NCBI GenBank assembly: GCA_004292985.1
Contig: RDXT01000554.1
Location: 1 to 9,349 of the forward strand
Direction: 5' to 3'
DNA: 9,349 bases
From: Bacteroidota bacterium
Lineage (GTDB): Bacteria; Bacteroidota; Bacteroidia; J057
The notes below the pieces were generated by a model. It made no database searches and was not told the DNA's origin. It saw only the letters and a program-made list of their open reading frames with translations. Both the position numbers and the translations under genes were made by a program. This document shows positions 1 through 6,593 of this stretch, piece after piece (positions within the stretch are counted from its first letter, which is position 1; the number at the start of each line of letters is the position of its first letter).

Positions 1-33
1 ACGTGTCTGCGGGTTCGAGTCCCGTCCAGTCAA
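1..33 (+). tRNA. tRNA 3' end (partial, isotype not determinable)
   Basis: This is the 3' part of a tRNA gene; the anticodon half lies outside the window. A T-arm is visible: stem GCGGG (9-13), loop TTCGAGT (14-20), stem CCCGT (21-25), with four Watson-Crick pairs and one G-U. It is followed by a seven-base acceptor 3' strand CCAGTCA (26-32) and discriminator A33. The complete gene should therefore begin with something close to TGACTGG. The CCA end is not encoded, because TTTTCCCC follows. The bases before the T-stem fit the end of a variable loop, but the isotype cannot be read without the anticodon. Confidence 0.8.
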
Positions 34-57
34 TTTTCCCCTTTTCATTTACCCCCC

Positions 58-303
58 ATGCACTACCTCTACATCCTCCAATCCGAACTCGACCAAAGCT
101 ACTACGTCGGCAGCACGCAAGGCGTAGAGCAGCGGCTGGCCTCCCACAACGCAGGCAGAGGGAGATATACCCGAAAGAAAATGCCCTGGAAACTCGTTTA
201 TACAGAGGTATTCGAGACCAAAAGCGAGGCATTGATCCGCGAAAAGGCAATTAAGAACATGAAAAGCCGGGTGTATATCGAAAACCTACTTTTGGCTAAA
301 TAA
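58..303 (+). CDS. Small GIY-YIG (URI/UPF0213-like) endonuclease-domain protein
   Basis: This 81-residue protein is essentially a single GIY-YIG nuclease domain. The first half-motif is degenerate (Y3-L-Y5-I-L at residues 3-7) and the second is Y16-V-G18-S-T. The conserved arginine is R26 in QRLASHN. A GRYT segment lies at 35-38, and the probable metal-binding glutamate is E62 in the helix ALIREKAIK (58-66). The C-terminus (MKSRVYIENLL) matches the usual end of stand-alone Bacteroidota members. Family members cut DNA in repair or mobile contexts, but the role of these short free-standing proteins is mostly unknown. The start is 24 bp after a tRNA, with no Shine-Dalgarno sequence. The stop is 3 bp from the end of the convergent nnr gene. 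The fold assignment is firm; the physiological role is not. Confidence 0.88.
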   Translation: MHYLYILQSELDQSYYVGSTQGVEQRLASHNAGRGRYTRKKMPWKLVYTEVFETKSEALIREKAIKNMKSRVYIENLLLAK

Positions 304-306
304 TCC

Positions 307-1812
307 CTACCACCTCACCCCTTCTGCAATCCGCCGCGCGGTAACGCCCTCCATGCCCACCTGCTGCGCTGCGAGGTCTCCGGCTTTTCCGTGGAGAAAA
401 ACCCCCAGAGGCGCTGCCACCTCAGCCGGATAACCCTGAGCCAGACAAGCCGCAAGAATGCCTGTGAGCACATCGCCGGAGCCGCCGGAGGCCATGCCGG
501 GATTGCCCGTGGTATTGACATAGGTACGACCGTCAGGAAGCGCGACAAGGGTACCCGCTCCTTTGAGCACCAGAATCACGTTCCGGTCCTGGGCGAGGCG
601 CTCCGCAGCTTCGAGGCGGCGCTCATTTATGTTATTACGGCCTGTGAGCCTTGCCATTTCGCCGGGATGCGGGGTGAGAATCACCGGATCCGGCAGCGAA
701 AGCCAAAGTTCGGGGTGACTGGCCAGCAGATTGAGACCATCGGCATCGAGGACCAGGGGAACCTGGATCATGGGCAGCGCCTGGGTCAGAAAAGCCAGCG
801 TATCGGGGTGCGTGCCTATGCCAGGCCCCAGAGCGACAACGCTTTTGCCTTTCAGGGCCGCGTCAAAGGCTGCCAGGTCTCTGGGTCCCAGGTGCGGACC
901 TTCGGTAAAGATGCACATAGCCTCCGGGCAGAGGCTGCTGACAGACTGGCGGCACACTTCAGGGGTAAATGCCGTAACAAGTCCTGCACCCGCGCAGGAA
1001 GCAGCGTAGGTCGCAAGTGCCACCGCACCGGGCATAAACCGGCTGCCACCCACCATCAGCACATGTCCGTAGCTGCCTTTATGTGCGTCTTTGTTTCGCG
1101 GACGATAGTGCTTGCGGAGAAACGCATGGGTAATCAGGCTCCTGCGAATGTTCAACTGATCGATCACTTCGGGCCAGATCCCAATGTCCAGCACATGCAC
1201 CTGGCCGCAGGTATTGGCTGCGGGTGTTACATAGTGGCAGATTTTGGGGAGCTGAAACGTGAGGGTATGCACTGCCACCAGCACCGGATTGATCTGCTCT
1301 CCGGTATCTGCATCGAGGCCGCTGGGCAGGTCTATGGCGATCACCGGGTTGGGGCGCGTGGCCAGGCGCCCGATGATTTCTGCGACGGTTCCCCGCAGCG
1401 GATCGCGGATCCCTGTGCCCAGCAGGGCATCTATGAGCAGGGGCGTCTGGTCAAAGGAGGCCAGCACCTCATCGAGGTCATCTTCGGTGTAGAGCAGCAG
1501 CGGCACAGGAAGCTCCGACAGAATCCGGTGGTTGATGAGTGCATCACCCTTATAGCGCTCCGGTTCGTGAGAAAGCAGCACCTGCACTTCTTTACCTGCC
1601 AGATGGAGGTATCGGGCAATCACCAATCCGTCGCCGCCATTGTTTCCCGGCCCTGCAAGGACCAGAAAACTCATGTGAGAGGGGTATAACTCGTTGATTT
1701 TGAGGGCCGCCATTCTTCCGGCCTGCTCCATCAGGAGGATGCCGGGCACCTGCTTTTCCTCGATCTGGATACGGTCGGCCTCACGAATCTGGGCTGCGGT
1801 AGAAAGAAGCAT
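307..1812 (-). CDS. nnr: Bifunctional NAD(P)H-hydrate epimerase / ADP-dependent NAD(P)H-hydrate dehydratase
   Basis: This is the two-domain metabolite-repair enzyme (YjeF/Nnr) that restores NADH and NADPH damaged by hydration. The N-terminal epimerase domain (about residues 1-215) interconverts the R and S hydrates and shows GPGNNGGDG (54-62), DALLGTG (128-134) and the catalytic-region DLPSGLDADTG (161-171). The C-terminal ribokinase-like dehydratase domain (about 225-498) removes water from the S form at the cost of ADP. It shows HKGSYGHVLMVGGS (244-257), GPGIG (329-333), DADGLN (356-361), PHPGE (381-385), KG (417-418) and NTTGNPGMASGGSGDVLTG (433-451). At 501 residues it has normal full length with both active sites apparently intact. 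It starts 12 bp downstream of the DUF6702-like gene, so the two are probably co-transcribed. No terminator is visible after it; it ends 3 bp from the converging GIY-YIG gene. Confidence 0.97.
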   Translation of the reverse strand: MLLSTAAQIREADRIQIEEKQVPGILLMEQAGRMAALKINELYPSHMSFLVLAGPGNNGGDGLVIARYLHLAGKEVQVLLSHEPERYKGDALINHRILSELPVPLLLYTEDDLDEVLASFDQTPLLIDALLGTGIRDPLRGTVAEIIGRLATRPNPVIAIDLPSGLDADTGEQINPVLVAVHTLTFQLPKICHYVTPAANTCGQVHVLDIGIWPEVIDQLNIRRSLITHAFLRKHYRPRNKDAHKGSYGHVLMVGGSRFMPGAVALATYAASCAGAGLVTAFTPEVCRQSVSSLCPEAMCIFTEGPHLGPRDLAAFDAALKGKSVVALGPGIGTHPDTLAFLTQALPMIQVPLVLDADGLNLLASHPELWLSLPDPVILTPHPGEMARLTGRNNINERRLEAAERLAQDRNVILVLKGAGTLVALPDGRTYVNTTGNPGMASGGSGDVLTGILAACLAQGYPAEVAAPLGVFLHGKAGDLAAQQVGMEGVTARRIAEGVRW

Positions 1813-1824
1813 ATGATTAAGCGC

Positions 1825-2298
1825 TTACCAGGTGACACCTTCGCGCTCATGTCCGCGCTGGAGGAGAAGGCTTTTGGTTTGTCCGTTTGCTTTCACATGC
1901 ACAATGTTGCGCTGTGCTTCGTGAATCTCTGTCAGGATGCGGTTCTCAATCGTTAGCGATCGTACCGGGCTGGCGGGAGTCACTTCGAGGTAAATCCAGG
2001 TAGCATCCGGCTGGCTTTCTTTGCCTACCCAGCGAAGCGTATGCGGGCTGCCGTCGGTATCGAGTTTGAAATTATTTTGCAGATAGGACATAATGCGGGC
2101 ATCAGCTTCGGGAGATTCGCAGGGAACGCCGATCACTCTTTCGAGGTCGTCGCTGAAAACCTTCAGGCTGATTTCGAGGCTCTGGCTCTTGGGATTCTGA
2201 AAAATCTCCGTTACGCTCATGTAAAAAGGATGCCGGAAGCCCTGAAAAAAGAGCGCCCCCGCCACCAGGAGATATATAAACCATTTGGACATACGCAT
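1825..2298 (-). CDS. Exported DUF6702-like hypothetical protein
   Basis: Using the ATG at 2298, this encodes 157 residues. A hydrophobic export signal (MRMSKWFIYLLVAGALFFQG) is followed by a mature part beginning HPFYMSVTEI and continuing SQSLEISLKVFSDDLERVI. This pattern of a mature start HxFYxS, then 'SLEISLKVFxDDLE', matches the Bacteroidota family I know as DUF6702, which has no established function. An in-frame ATG at 2331 would add 11 residues. I rejected it because it sits directly at the T-run of the terminator 2332-2365 and before a possible promoter (TATATTCG, 2318-2311 on the minus strand). An ATG at 2292 is equally possible. The protein is probably periplasmic or membrane-anchored, as no lipobox cysteine is present. 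It is likely the first gene of an operon with nnr. Confidence 0.75.
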   Translation of the reverse strand: MRMSKWFIYLLVAGALFFQGFRHPFYMSVTEIFQNPKSQSLEISLKVFSDDLERVIGVPCESPEADARIMSYLQNNFKLDTDGSPHTLRWVGKESQPDATWIYLEVTPASPVRSLTIENRILTEIHEAQRNIVHVKANGQTKSLLLQRGHEREGVTW

Positions 2299-2310
2299 AT
2301 GGATATAACG

Positions 2311-2318
2311 CGAATATA
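2311..2318 (-). promoter_or_regulatory. Possible -7 promoter element for the DUF6702-like/nnr pair
   Basis: On the minus strand the sequence TATATTCG matches the Bacteroidota -7 consensus TAnnTTTG except for one base. It lies 12 bp upstream of the ATG at 2298. The expected -33 TTTG is not clear: the T-run of the preceding terminator lies roughly 15 bp upstream, a little short. If real, the transcript would have a very short leader. Confidence 0.25.
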
Positions 2319-2331
2319 GCTCAAAGCGCAT

Positions 2332-2365
2332 AAAAAAGCGCCGCCTCCGGAAAGAAGCGGCGCTT
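2332..2365 (-). terminator. Rho-independent terminator of the lipoprotein gene
   Basis: On the minus strand a perfect 9 bp inverted repeat AAGCGCCGC/GCGGCGCTT (2365-2357 and 2344-2336) encloses a 12-base loop and runs into a series of T residues (to 2332). It begins 20 bp after the lipoprotein stop codon. It separates that gene from the DUF6702-like/nnr pair. Confidence 0.88.
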
Positions 2366-2385
2366 ATCTTTCTCCGGCAGGGACC

Positions 2386-2811
2386 TTAGTCTCTGTCTGC
2401 CTCAATTTTTATGAGGAAGCCATTGATGTTTCCGGAAAGTCCAAGTTCATCTTCATTCAGATCCACATCCAGGGTAGATGAGGTACCATTCAGAGCGCCG
2501 CTTTTGAAGGTAATGTCCATTTCATCACCGTCTTTTTTCATCTCATAGGTACCATCGAGGATAATCGAAGCTCCGCCCGTATCAATCAGGGTCCAGCTAA
2601 AATCGCCTTCGTCATCGGCATACTCTTCAAACTCGATCTTGAAGGTGTTAATGTCAACTGTCATAAACTCGACACCATCTTCAGTGTACGAAGTAACGTC
2701 CCAGTTACCTTCGAGTTTCTTCGCAATACGTACAGCAGGATCGCAGGAAACAAGGGTAAGCGCCACAAAAATCAGCAGAGAAAATGACAGAAGGGTAGAT
2801 AGACGTTTCAT
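2386..2811 (-). CDS. Small lipoprotein, possibly lipocalin-like
   Basis: Starting at the ATG at 2811 this encodes 141 residues. The N-terminus MKRLSTLLSFSLLIFVALT leads into the lipobox LVSC, with the acylated cysteine at residue 23, so this is a lipid-anchored exported protein. The mature part begins CDPAVRIAKKLEGNWDVTSY. The 'L-x-G-x-W-x-V' phrase, followed by alternating strands (FKIEF, FSWTL, DGTYEM, MDITF) and many acidic residues, resembles the small lipocalin-like beta-barrel lipoproteins common in Bacteroidota. That fold is an inference from the pattern and no ligand can be named. An upstream in-frame ATG at 2850 would put 13 extra residues before the signal peptide and is unlikely. 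The gene is followed by a strong terminator and appears to be monocistronic. It is transcribed divergently from the M1 peptidase gene. Confidence 0.82.
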   Translation of the reverse strand: MKRLSTLLSFSLLIFVALTLVSCDPAVRIAKKLEGNWDVTSYTEDGVEFMTVDINTFKIEFEEYADDEGDFSWTLIDTGGASIILDGTYEMKKDGDEMDITFKSGALNGTSSTLDVDLNEDELGLSGNINGFLIKIEADRD

Positions 2812-2997
2812 GAAATGGGATTTATGGGGTTGAATAATTAATGCTTTCAAATGAACGAAAAATATTTATAAATCTTATATCCTAAAAGCGTGTCAGCCCC
2901 AATCTGCCTGCAAAATACCGGGGAAAAACGGCAAGCACATTTTACAGATCGTTGCAGGAGTGTATCTTGCAGAATGATCCTGTAATCCGCTTAACCT
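2812..2997. other. Divergent intergenic region, lipoprotein / M1 peptidase
   Basis: This 186 bp region must hold promoters in both directions. The part nearest the lipoprotein (about 2825-2885) is strikingly A+T-rich compared with its surroundings. It contains, on the minus strand, TTCATTTG, one mismatch from TAnnTTTG, without a convincing -33 partner. No ORF or RNA structure is evident. Confidence 0.5.
2941..2970 (+). promoter_or_regulatory. Possible promoter of the M1 peptidase gene
   Basis: TTTA (2941-2944) and TATCTTGC (2963-2970) are separated by 18 bp, resembling the Bacteroidota -33/-7 pair TTTG / TAnnTTTG with mismatches. The spacing to the ATG at 2998 is 27 bp. This is a sequence match only. 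Confidence 0.3.
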
Positions 2998-5358
2998 ATG
3001 TTCCGACCAAAAGCTCTCATATTTACACTTATTCTGCTTCCGTTTGCCCTGATGGCGCAGACACCTGAGCAGAAAAAAAAGGAGGATAAATTCCGCCAAC
3101 TGGAAGAAATCCTCCCCACCCCCAATGCCTACCGAAACGCTGCCGGCGCTCCGGGCCACCAATATTGGCAGAACCGCGCCGACTACGATATGGATATCCG
3201 CTTAGATGATGAAAACCAGCGCCTTTATGGTACCGAAACCATCACCTACTTCAATGCCTCTCCCGATGCGCTGACCTACCTCTGGCTGCAACTGGACCAG
3301 AACCTGTTTGACAAAGAGTCGGACACCTATAAAATCAGTGGCAGCAGCATCTCCGAAAGCACCAATGGGGTGAATTTCAGAGAGTTGCAGGGATATTACC
3401 AGACCTTTGAAGGGGGATTTAAGATCGAATTTGTGCAGGATGCTGCCGGAAAGGCCCTGCCTTATACCATCAACAAAACCATGATGCGGGTAGATTTGCC
3501 CACAACCCTTTTACCCGGCAAGTCTGTGGTGTTTAAAGTCAAGTGGTGGCACAACATCAACGACCGCATGAAAGTCGGGGGCCGCTCAGGTCTGGAGTAT
3601 TTTGCTGCCGACAAAAACTACCTCTACACCATTGCGCAGTTTTTCCCCCGCATGTGCGTGTACAACGAGGTCTATGGCTGGCAAAACAAGCAGTTTCTGG
3701 GCCGGGGCGAGTTTACCCTCCCCTTCGGCAACTACAAAGTGCGCCTGACAGTGCCTTCGGACCACGTAGTAGGGGCAACCGGCGTGCTGCAAAGCCCTGA
3801 AAAGGTCCTCACTGCCGAGCAGCGCCGCCGCTGGGCGCAGGCACAGACCTCTCTCACCGATCCGGTGATGATCGTGACCCAGGCCGAGGCCGAAGCCGCT
3901 GAAAAAGGCCATGCCCAGGACAGCAAAACATGGACCTTCCATGCCGAAAATGTGCGCGATTTTGCCTTTGCCTCCTCCCGCAAGTTTATCTGGGATGCCA
4001 TGGCCGTAAAATTTGGCGACCGCACCGTGATGGCTATGTCTTATTACCCCAAAGAAGGTAATCCGCTCTGGGAAAAATACTCTACCCGCGTGGTGGCCCA
4101 TACCTTAAAAGTATATTCCCGCTATACCTTCGACTACCCCTACCCGATCGCCATCTCGGTACACACCGACCGCATCGGCATGGAATATCCGATGATCTGC
4201 TTCAACGGCGGACGTCCTGATCCTGACGGAACCTATTCATCTGCAACCAAATACGGAATGATCGGGGTAATTATCCACGAAGTGGGTCACAACTTTTTCC
4301 CGATGATCGTGAACAGCGACGAGCGCCAGTGGAGCTGGATGGACGAGGGCCTCAACACCTTCCTCCAGTACCTGACCGAGCAGGAGTGGGAGCGCGACTA
4401 CCCTTCCCGCCGGGGACCCGCCAACCTGATCGTGGACTATATGAAAAGCGACCAGGAAGACCTGGAACCCATCATGACCAACTCCGAGTCGGTGACCCAG
4501 TTTGGTGCCAATGCTTACGGAAAACCTGCCACAGGCCTCAATATCCTGCGGGAGACCATCATGGGACGCGAGCTGTTTGACTTTGCCTTTAAACAATACT
4601 CCCAGCGCTGGATGTTTAAGCAGCCTTCGCCTGCCGACCTTTTCCGCACCATGGAAGATGCCTCCGCAGTGGACCTCGACTGGTTCTGGAGGGGCTGGTT
4701 TTATGGAACCGATCCGGTAGATATTGCCCTGGAAGAGGTAAAATGGTATCAGATCAACACCTCCAACCCTTCGCTGGAAAAAAGTATTGCCCAGCAAAAA
4801 GCCGATGCCGCACCCAAAAACATCAGCGAAATCCGCAATGCGAGTCTGATTCCGCAGACGGTCAATGAAGCTGATCCGAGGATGAATGACTTTTACAACA
4901 GCTACAACCCCTTTGCGGTAACTCCGGCAGACCAGAAGCAGTATGAGGCCTTCCTGGCCCGCCTGACTCCCGAAGAGAAAAAGCTCCTCGAAACGACCGA
5001 CAACTACTATGAGCTGACCTTCAAAAATGTAGGCGGCCTGCCGATGCCGGTAATTCTGGAGTTTCTCTATGCCGACAGCAGCAAGGAGGTGATCCGAATC
5101 CCTGCCGAAATCTGGCGCACCAACAGCCAGACCGTCACCAAGGTATTCCCGACCCTCAAGCAGGTGATTTCGGTTACGCTGGACCCATTCCTTGAAACCT
5201 CAGACATTGACACCGAAAATAACTACTGGCCTCCACGGGTGCAGCCCAGCCGTTTTCAGCTTTACAAGCAGCGCGAAGGCGGAGCGCCTAATCCTATGAA
5301 GCAGCAGCAGGCTGCCCAGAATCCTGCCCCAGGCTCCGGCGGACAAGGCAGAGAATAA
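2998..5358 (+). CDS. Secreted M1-family (gluzincin) zinc metallopeptidase
   Basis: This 786-residue protein starts with a Sec signal peptide (MFRPKALIFTLILLPFALMA, probable cleavage after residue 20, before QTPEQ). It carries the M1 zinc site: H427-E428-V-G-H431, then exactly 18 residues, then E450, inside HEVGHNFF...WMDEGLNTF. The exopeptidase motif GAMEN is replaced by G394-M-E396-Y-P: the substrate-binding glutamate is kept but the asparagine is not, as I expect in this Bacteroidota subgroup. Y507 (NAYGKPATGL) is the candidate transition-state tyrosine. About residues 55-260 form the N-terminal beta domain. The end (about 758-786) is a low-complexity Q/P/G-rich tail, with no obvious type IX secretion sorting domain. 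It probably trims peptides in the periplasm; the substrate is unknown. No Shine-Dalgarno sequence precedes the ATG. Two hairpins follow the stop before the next gene. Confidence 0.93.
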   Translation: MFRPKALIFTLILLPFALMAQTPEQKKKEDKFRQLEEILPTPNAYRNAAGAPGHQYWQNRADYDMDIRLDDENQRLYGTETITYFNASPDALTYLWLQLDQNLFDKESDTYKISGSSISESTNGVNFRELQGYYQTFEGGFKIEFVQDAAGKALPYTINKTMMRVDLPTTLLPGKSVVFKVKWWHNINDRMKVGGRSGLEYFAADKNYLYTIAQFFPRMCVYNEVYGWQNKQFLGRGEFTLPFGNYKVRLTVPSDHVVGATGVLQSPEKVLTAEQRRRWAQAQTSLTDPVMIVTQAEAEAAEKGHAQDSKTWTFHAENVRDFAFASSRKFIWDAMAVKFGDRTVMAMSYYPKEGNPLWEKYSTRVVAHTLKVYSRYTFDYPYPIAISVHTDRIGMEYPMICFNGGRPDPDGTYSSATKYGMIGVIIHEVGHNFFPMIVNSDERQWSWMDEGLNTFLQYLTEQEWERDYPSRRGPANLIVDYMKSDQEDLEPIMTNSESVTQFGANAYGKPATGLNILRETIMGRELFDFAFKQYSQRWMFKQPSPADLFRTMEDASAVDLDWFWRGWFYGTDPVDIALEEVKWYQINTSNPSLEKSIAQQKADAAPKNISEIRNASLIPQTVNEADPRMNDFYNSYNPFAVTPADQKQYEAFLARLTPEEKKLLETTDNYYELTFKNVGGLPMPVILEFLYADSSKEVIRIPAEIWRTNSQTVTKVFPTLKQVISVTLDPFLETSDIDTENNYWPPRVQPSRFQLYKQREGGAPNPMKQQQAAQNPAPGSGGQGRE

Positions 5359-5387
5359 CGTAATTGCGTATGTGATACGCGGCTACG
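5359..5387. repeat. Hairpin after the M1 peptidase gene
   Basis: Immediately after the stop codon, GCGTAT (5366-5371) and ATACGC (5375-5380) form a perfect 6 bp stem with a GTG loop. It is flanked by a second pair, CGTA (5359-5362) and TACG (5384-5387), across symmetric 3-base internal loops. There is no T-run, so it is not a canonical terminator. It could stabilise the mRNA 3' end or be a protein-binding dyad. Confidence 0.5.
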
Positions 5388-5400
5388 AAAAGGCAAACAA

Positions 5401-5442
5401 GGCCACAGATCTACACAGAAAAAAATGTGTGCATCTGTGGCC
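5401..5442. repeat. Long palindrome, candidate dispersed intergenic repeat
   Basis: GGCCACAGAT (5401-5410) pairs perfectly with ATCTGTGGCC (5433-5442). After one mismatch and one T-G pair the stem continues with ACACA (5413-5417)/TGTGT (5426-5430) around an A-rich 8-base loop. The halves resemble the 'CCACAGAT..ACACAG' / 'CTGTGT..ATCTGTGG' palindromes that I recall being scattered between genes in many environmental bacteria; this resemblance is from memory. The downstream side is only moderately T-rich (CTCTGCTTCTT), so it might also act as a weak terminator for the M1 gene. Confidence 0.65.
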
Positions 5443-5460
5443 CTCTGCTTCTTATATTTG
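5428..5460 (+). promoter_or_regulatory. Bacteroidota-type promoter of the nucleoid-associated protein gene
   Basis: TATATTTG (5453-5460) matches the -7 consensus TAnnTTTG exactly. TGTG (5428-5431), one mismatch from TTTG, lies 21 bp upstream as a possible -33 element, inside the right half of the palindrome 5401-5442. The -7 box ends 20 bp before the ATG at 5481, which also argues against the in-frame ATG at 5427. Confidence 0.6.
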
Positions 5461-5480
5461 CCTTCAGAAGCCCATATCTG

Positions 5481-6539
5481 ATGCAAATAGATCTCAATCC
5501 GGCACGCCTGACCACACTCGCCATTCACAAGGTCGGCAATAAGCTGCGCAACGAAGGTGTTGTTGCCGCCAAAGAGCTTTTTCCCCTCGACGAAAGCCTC
5601 TCCATTATCCTTCAGGACTTTTTTCTCTCGCCCTTCAAAAGCGATGAGTTCTATAAGTTTGCCCACGAAACCGACCTCAGCCTGAATGAGATCAATACTT
5701 TCTGCCGCAACATCTTCGACAACGACCGCGAGGCATTTCTGGAGCAGTCCATTCACATGCTGCACCACCTCTATGCCGTGTCTGTGCACCCCCATATCAG
5801 CAGCGGAGAATTGTATATTGCCCACTTCCGCGAGTGCCAGATCGAAGGCATGGACCTGGAAGCCATCGGCATCTTCAAATCTGAACATAAAGAGACCTTC
5901 CTCAAAGTGAAAAGCGATGATGACGGTGTGCAAATGAGTGCCGAGCTGGGGATCAATGTGCGTAAATTAGACAAAGGCGTACTGATCTTCAATACCTTTG
6001 CCGACGAAGGATTTTCTCTGCTGATGGTGGACAAAGGCAGCGAAGATGCCCGCTACTGGCGCGACGATTTCCTCCATGTGGAGCGGATCCAGGACAACAG
6101 CTACCAGACAGAGACCTTTTTGCAACTGACCCGCGACTTTTGTGAAGAGGTATTCTCGCGCGAGCAGGAGCGCAAGGACCAGTTGGTGTTTCTGAACAAG
6201 TCTATCAATTACTTTGGCAAAAAGAAGGCCTTCGAACTCGACGACTTCAAAGACACGCTGTTCCCTACGGAGGAGTACCGCGAGGAGTTTGACGAGTTTC
6301 GCAAGACCTATGAGACCAACTTTAACCTGCCCCCGGCCGAAGAGGGATTTGCCATTTCAAAAGGAGCTGTGCGGCATATGCGGCGGCAGTTTAAGAGCAA
6401 TATCCGCCTCGATTCAGCGATAGAGATCAGGCTCGACCCCAAAAACGCAGAAGAAGCCGGTGAGTTTATGGAGCGCGGCTATGATGAGCAGCGGGGTATG
6501 TTTTTCTATAAGCTCTACTTTAAGGAGGAATTAGATTGA
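5481..6539 (+). CDS. Nucleoid-associated protein, YejK/NdpA family
   Basis: This 352-residue protein belongs to the YejK/NdpA family (37-kDa nucleoid-associated proteins), whose members bind the chromosome. Their exact role is poorly defined, and some are linked to phage or nucleoid functions. Recognition rests on the overall pattern. The N-terminus MQIDLNPARLTTLAIHKVGNK is followed by a 'SIILQDFFLSPFKSDEFYKF' segment. The middle has HISSGELYIAHFREC and LEAIGIFKSEHKETFLKV, then LDKGVLIFNTFADEGFSLLMVD. The C-terminal third is charged (DDFKDTLFPTEEYREEFDEF). The length agrees with the family (about 335-350). I chose the ATG at 5481 because the -7 box at 5453-5460 lies just upstream. The ATG at 5427 would add a hydrophobic, non-conserved extension encoded by the palindrome and promoter. 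It appears to be a single-gene unit with a likely terminator downstream. Confidence 0.88.
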   Translation: MQIDLNPARLTTLAIHKVGNKLRNEGVVAAKELFPLDESLSIILQDFFLSPFKSDEFYKFAHETDLSLNEINTFCRNIFDNDREAFLEQSIHMLHHLYAVSVHPHISSGELYIAHFRECQIEGMDLEAIGIFKSEHKETFLKVKSDDDGVQMSAELGINVRKLDKGVLIFNTFADEGFSLLMVDKGSEDARYWRDDFLHVERIQDNSYQTETFLQLTRDFCEEVFSREQERKDQLVFLNKSINYFGKKKAFELDDFKDTLFPTEEYREEFDEFRKTYETNFNLPPAEEGFAISKGAVRHMRRQFKSNIRLDSAIEIRLDPKNAEEAGEFMERGYDEQRGMFFYKLYFKEELD

Positions 6540-6546
6540 ACGACCG

Positions 6547-6593
6547 ATCTGAAAAAAAGCGTGGTCACAAGATTGCGCATTCAGATTTTTTTC
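6547..6593 (+). terminator. Probable terminator of the nucleoid-associated protein gene
   Basis: ATCTGAA (6547-6553) and TTCAGAT (6580-6586) form a perfect 7 bp stem followed by a run of T residues. The 26-base interior is long, but it can fold further through GCG (6559-6561) with CGC (6576-6578). It starts 7 bp after the stop codon at 6539. Confidence 0.6.

Noticed and set aside
3..254. 83-codon frame starting in the tRNA and overlapping the GIY-YIG gene
   Set aside because: It begins within the tRNA T-arm region and lies out of frame with a conserved nuclease gene; its composition (Pro/Arg-rich) is a shadow pattern.
391..1689. 432-codon open frame on the plus strand opposite nnr
   Set aside because: It is fully antisense to an intact, unmistakable nnr gene and its translation shows no recognisable domain and many Cys/His/Arg-rich stretches, as expected of a GC-rich shadow frame.
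1818..1827. Perfect palindrome TAAGCGCTTA between the DUF6702-like gene and nnr
   Set aside because: It is only 10 bp, includes the stop codon, lies inside an operon and has no T-run, so chance is sufficient explanation.
2812..2850. 13-codon N-terminal extension of the lipoprotein
   Set aside because: The ATG at 2811 gives a normal lipoprotein signal peptide (n-region MKR, lipobox LVSC); the extension would displace it.
3586..4101. 171-codon minus-strand frame inside the M1 gene
   Set aside because: It is antisense to a conserved coding region and has no domain; the same applies to 4237-4797 (minus).
5427..5480. 18-codon N-terminal extension of the YejK-like protein
   Set aside because: It would be translated from the palindrome and the -7 box, upstream of the likely transcription start, and does not look like the family's N-terminus.
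5262..5933. 223-codon minus-strand frame spanning the M1 end, spacer and YejK-like start
   Set aside because: It runs antisense across two real genes and a promoter and resembles nothing; an accidental open frame.
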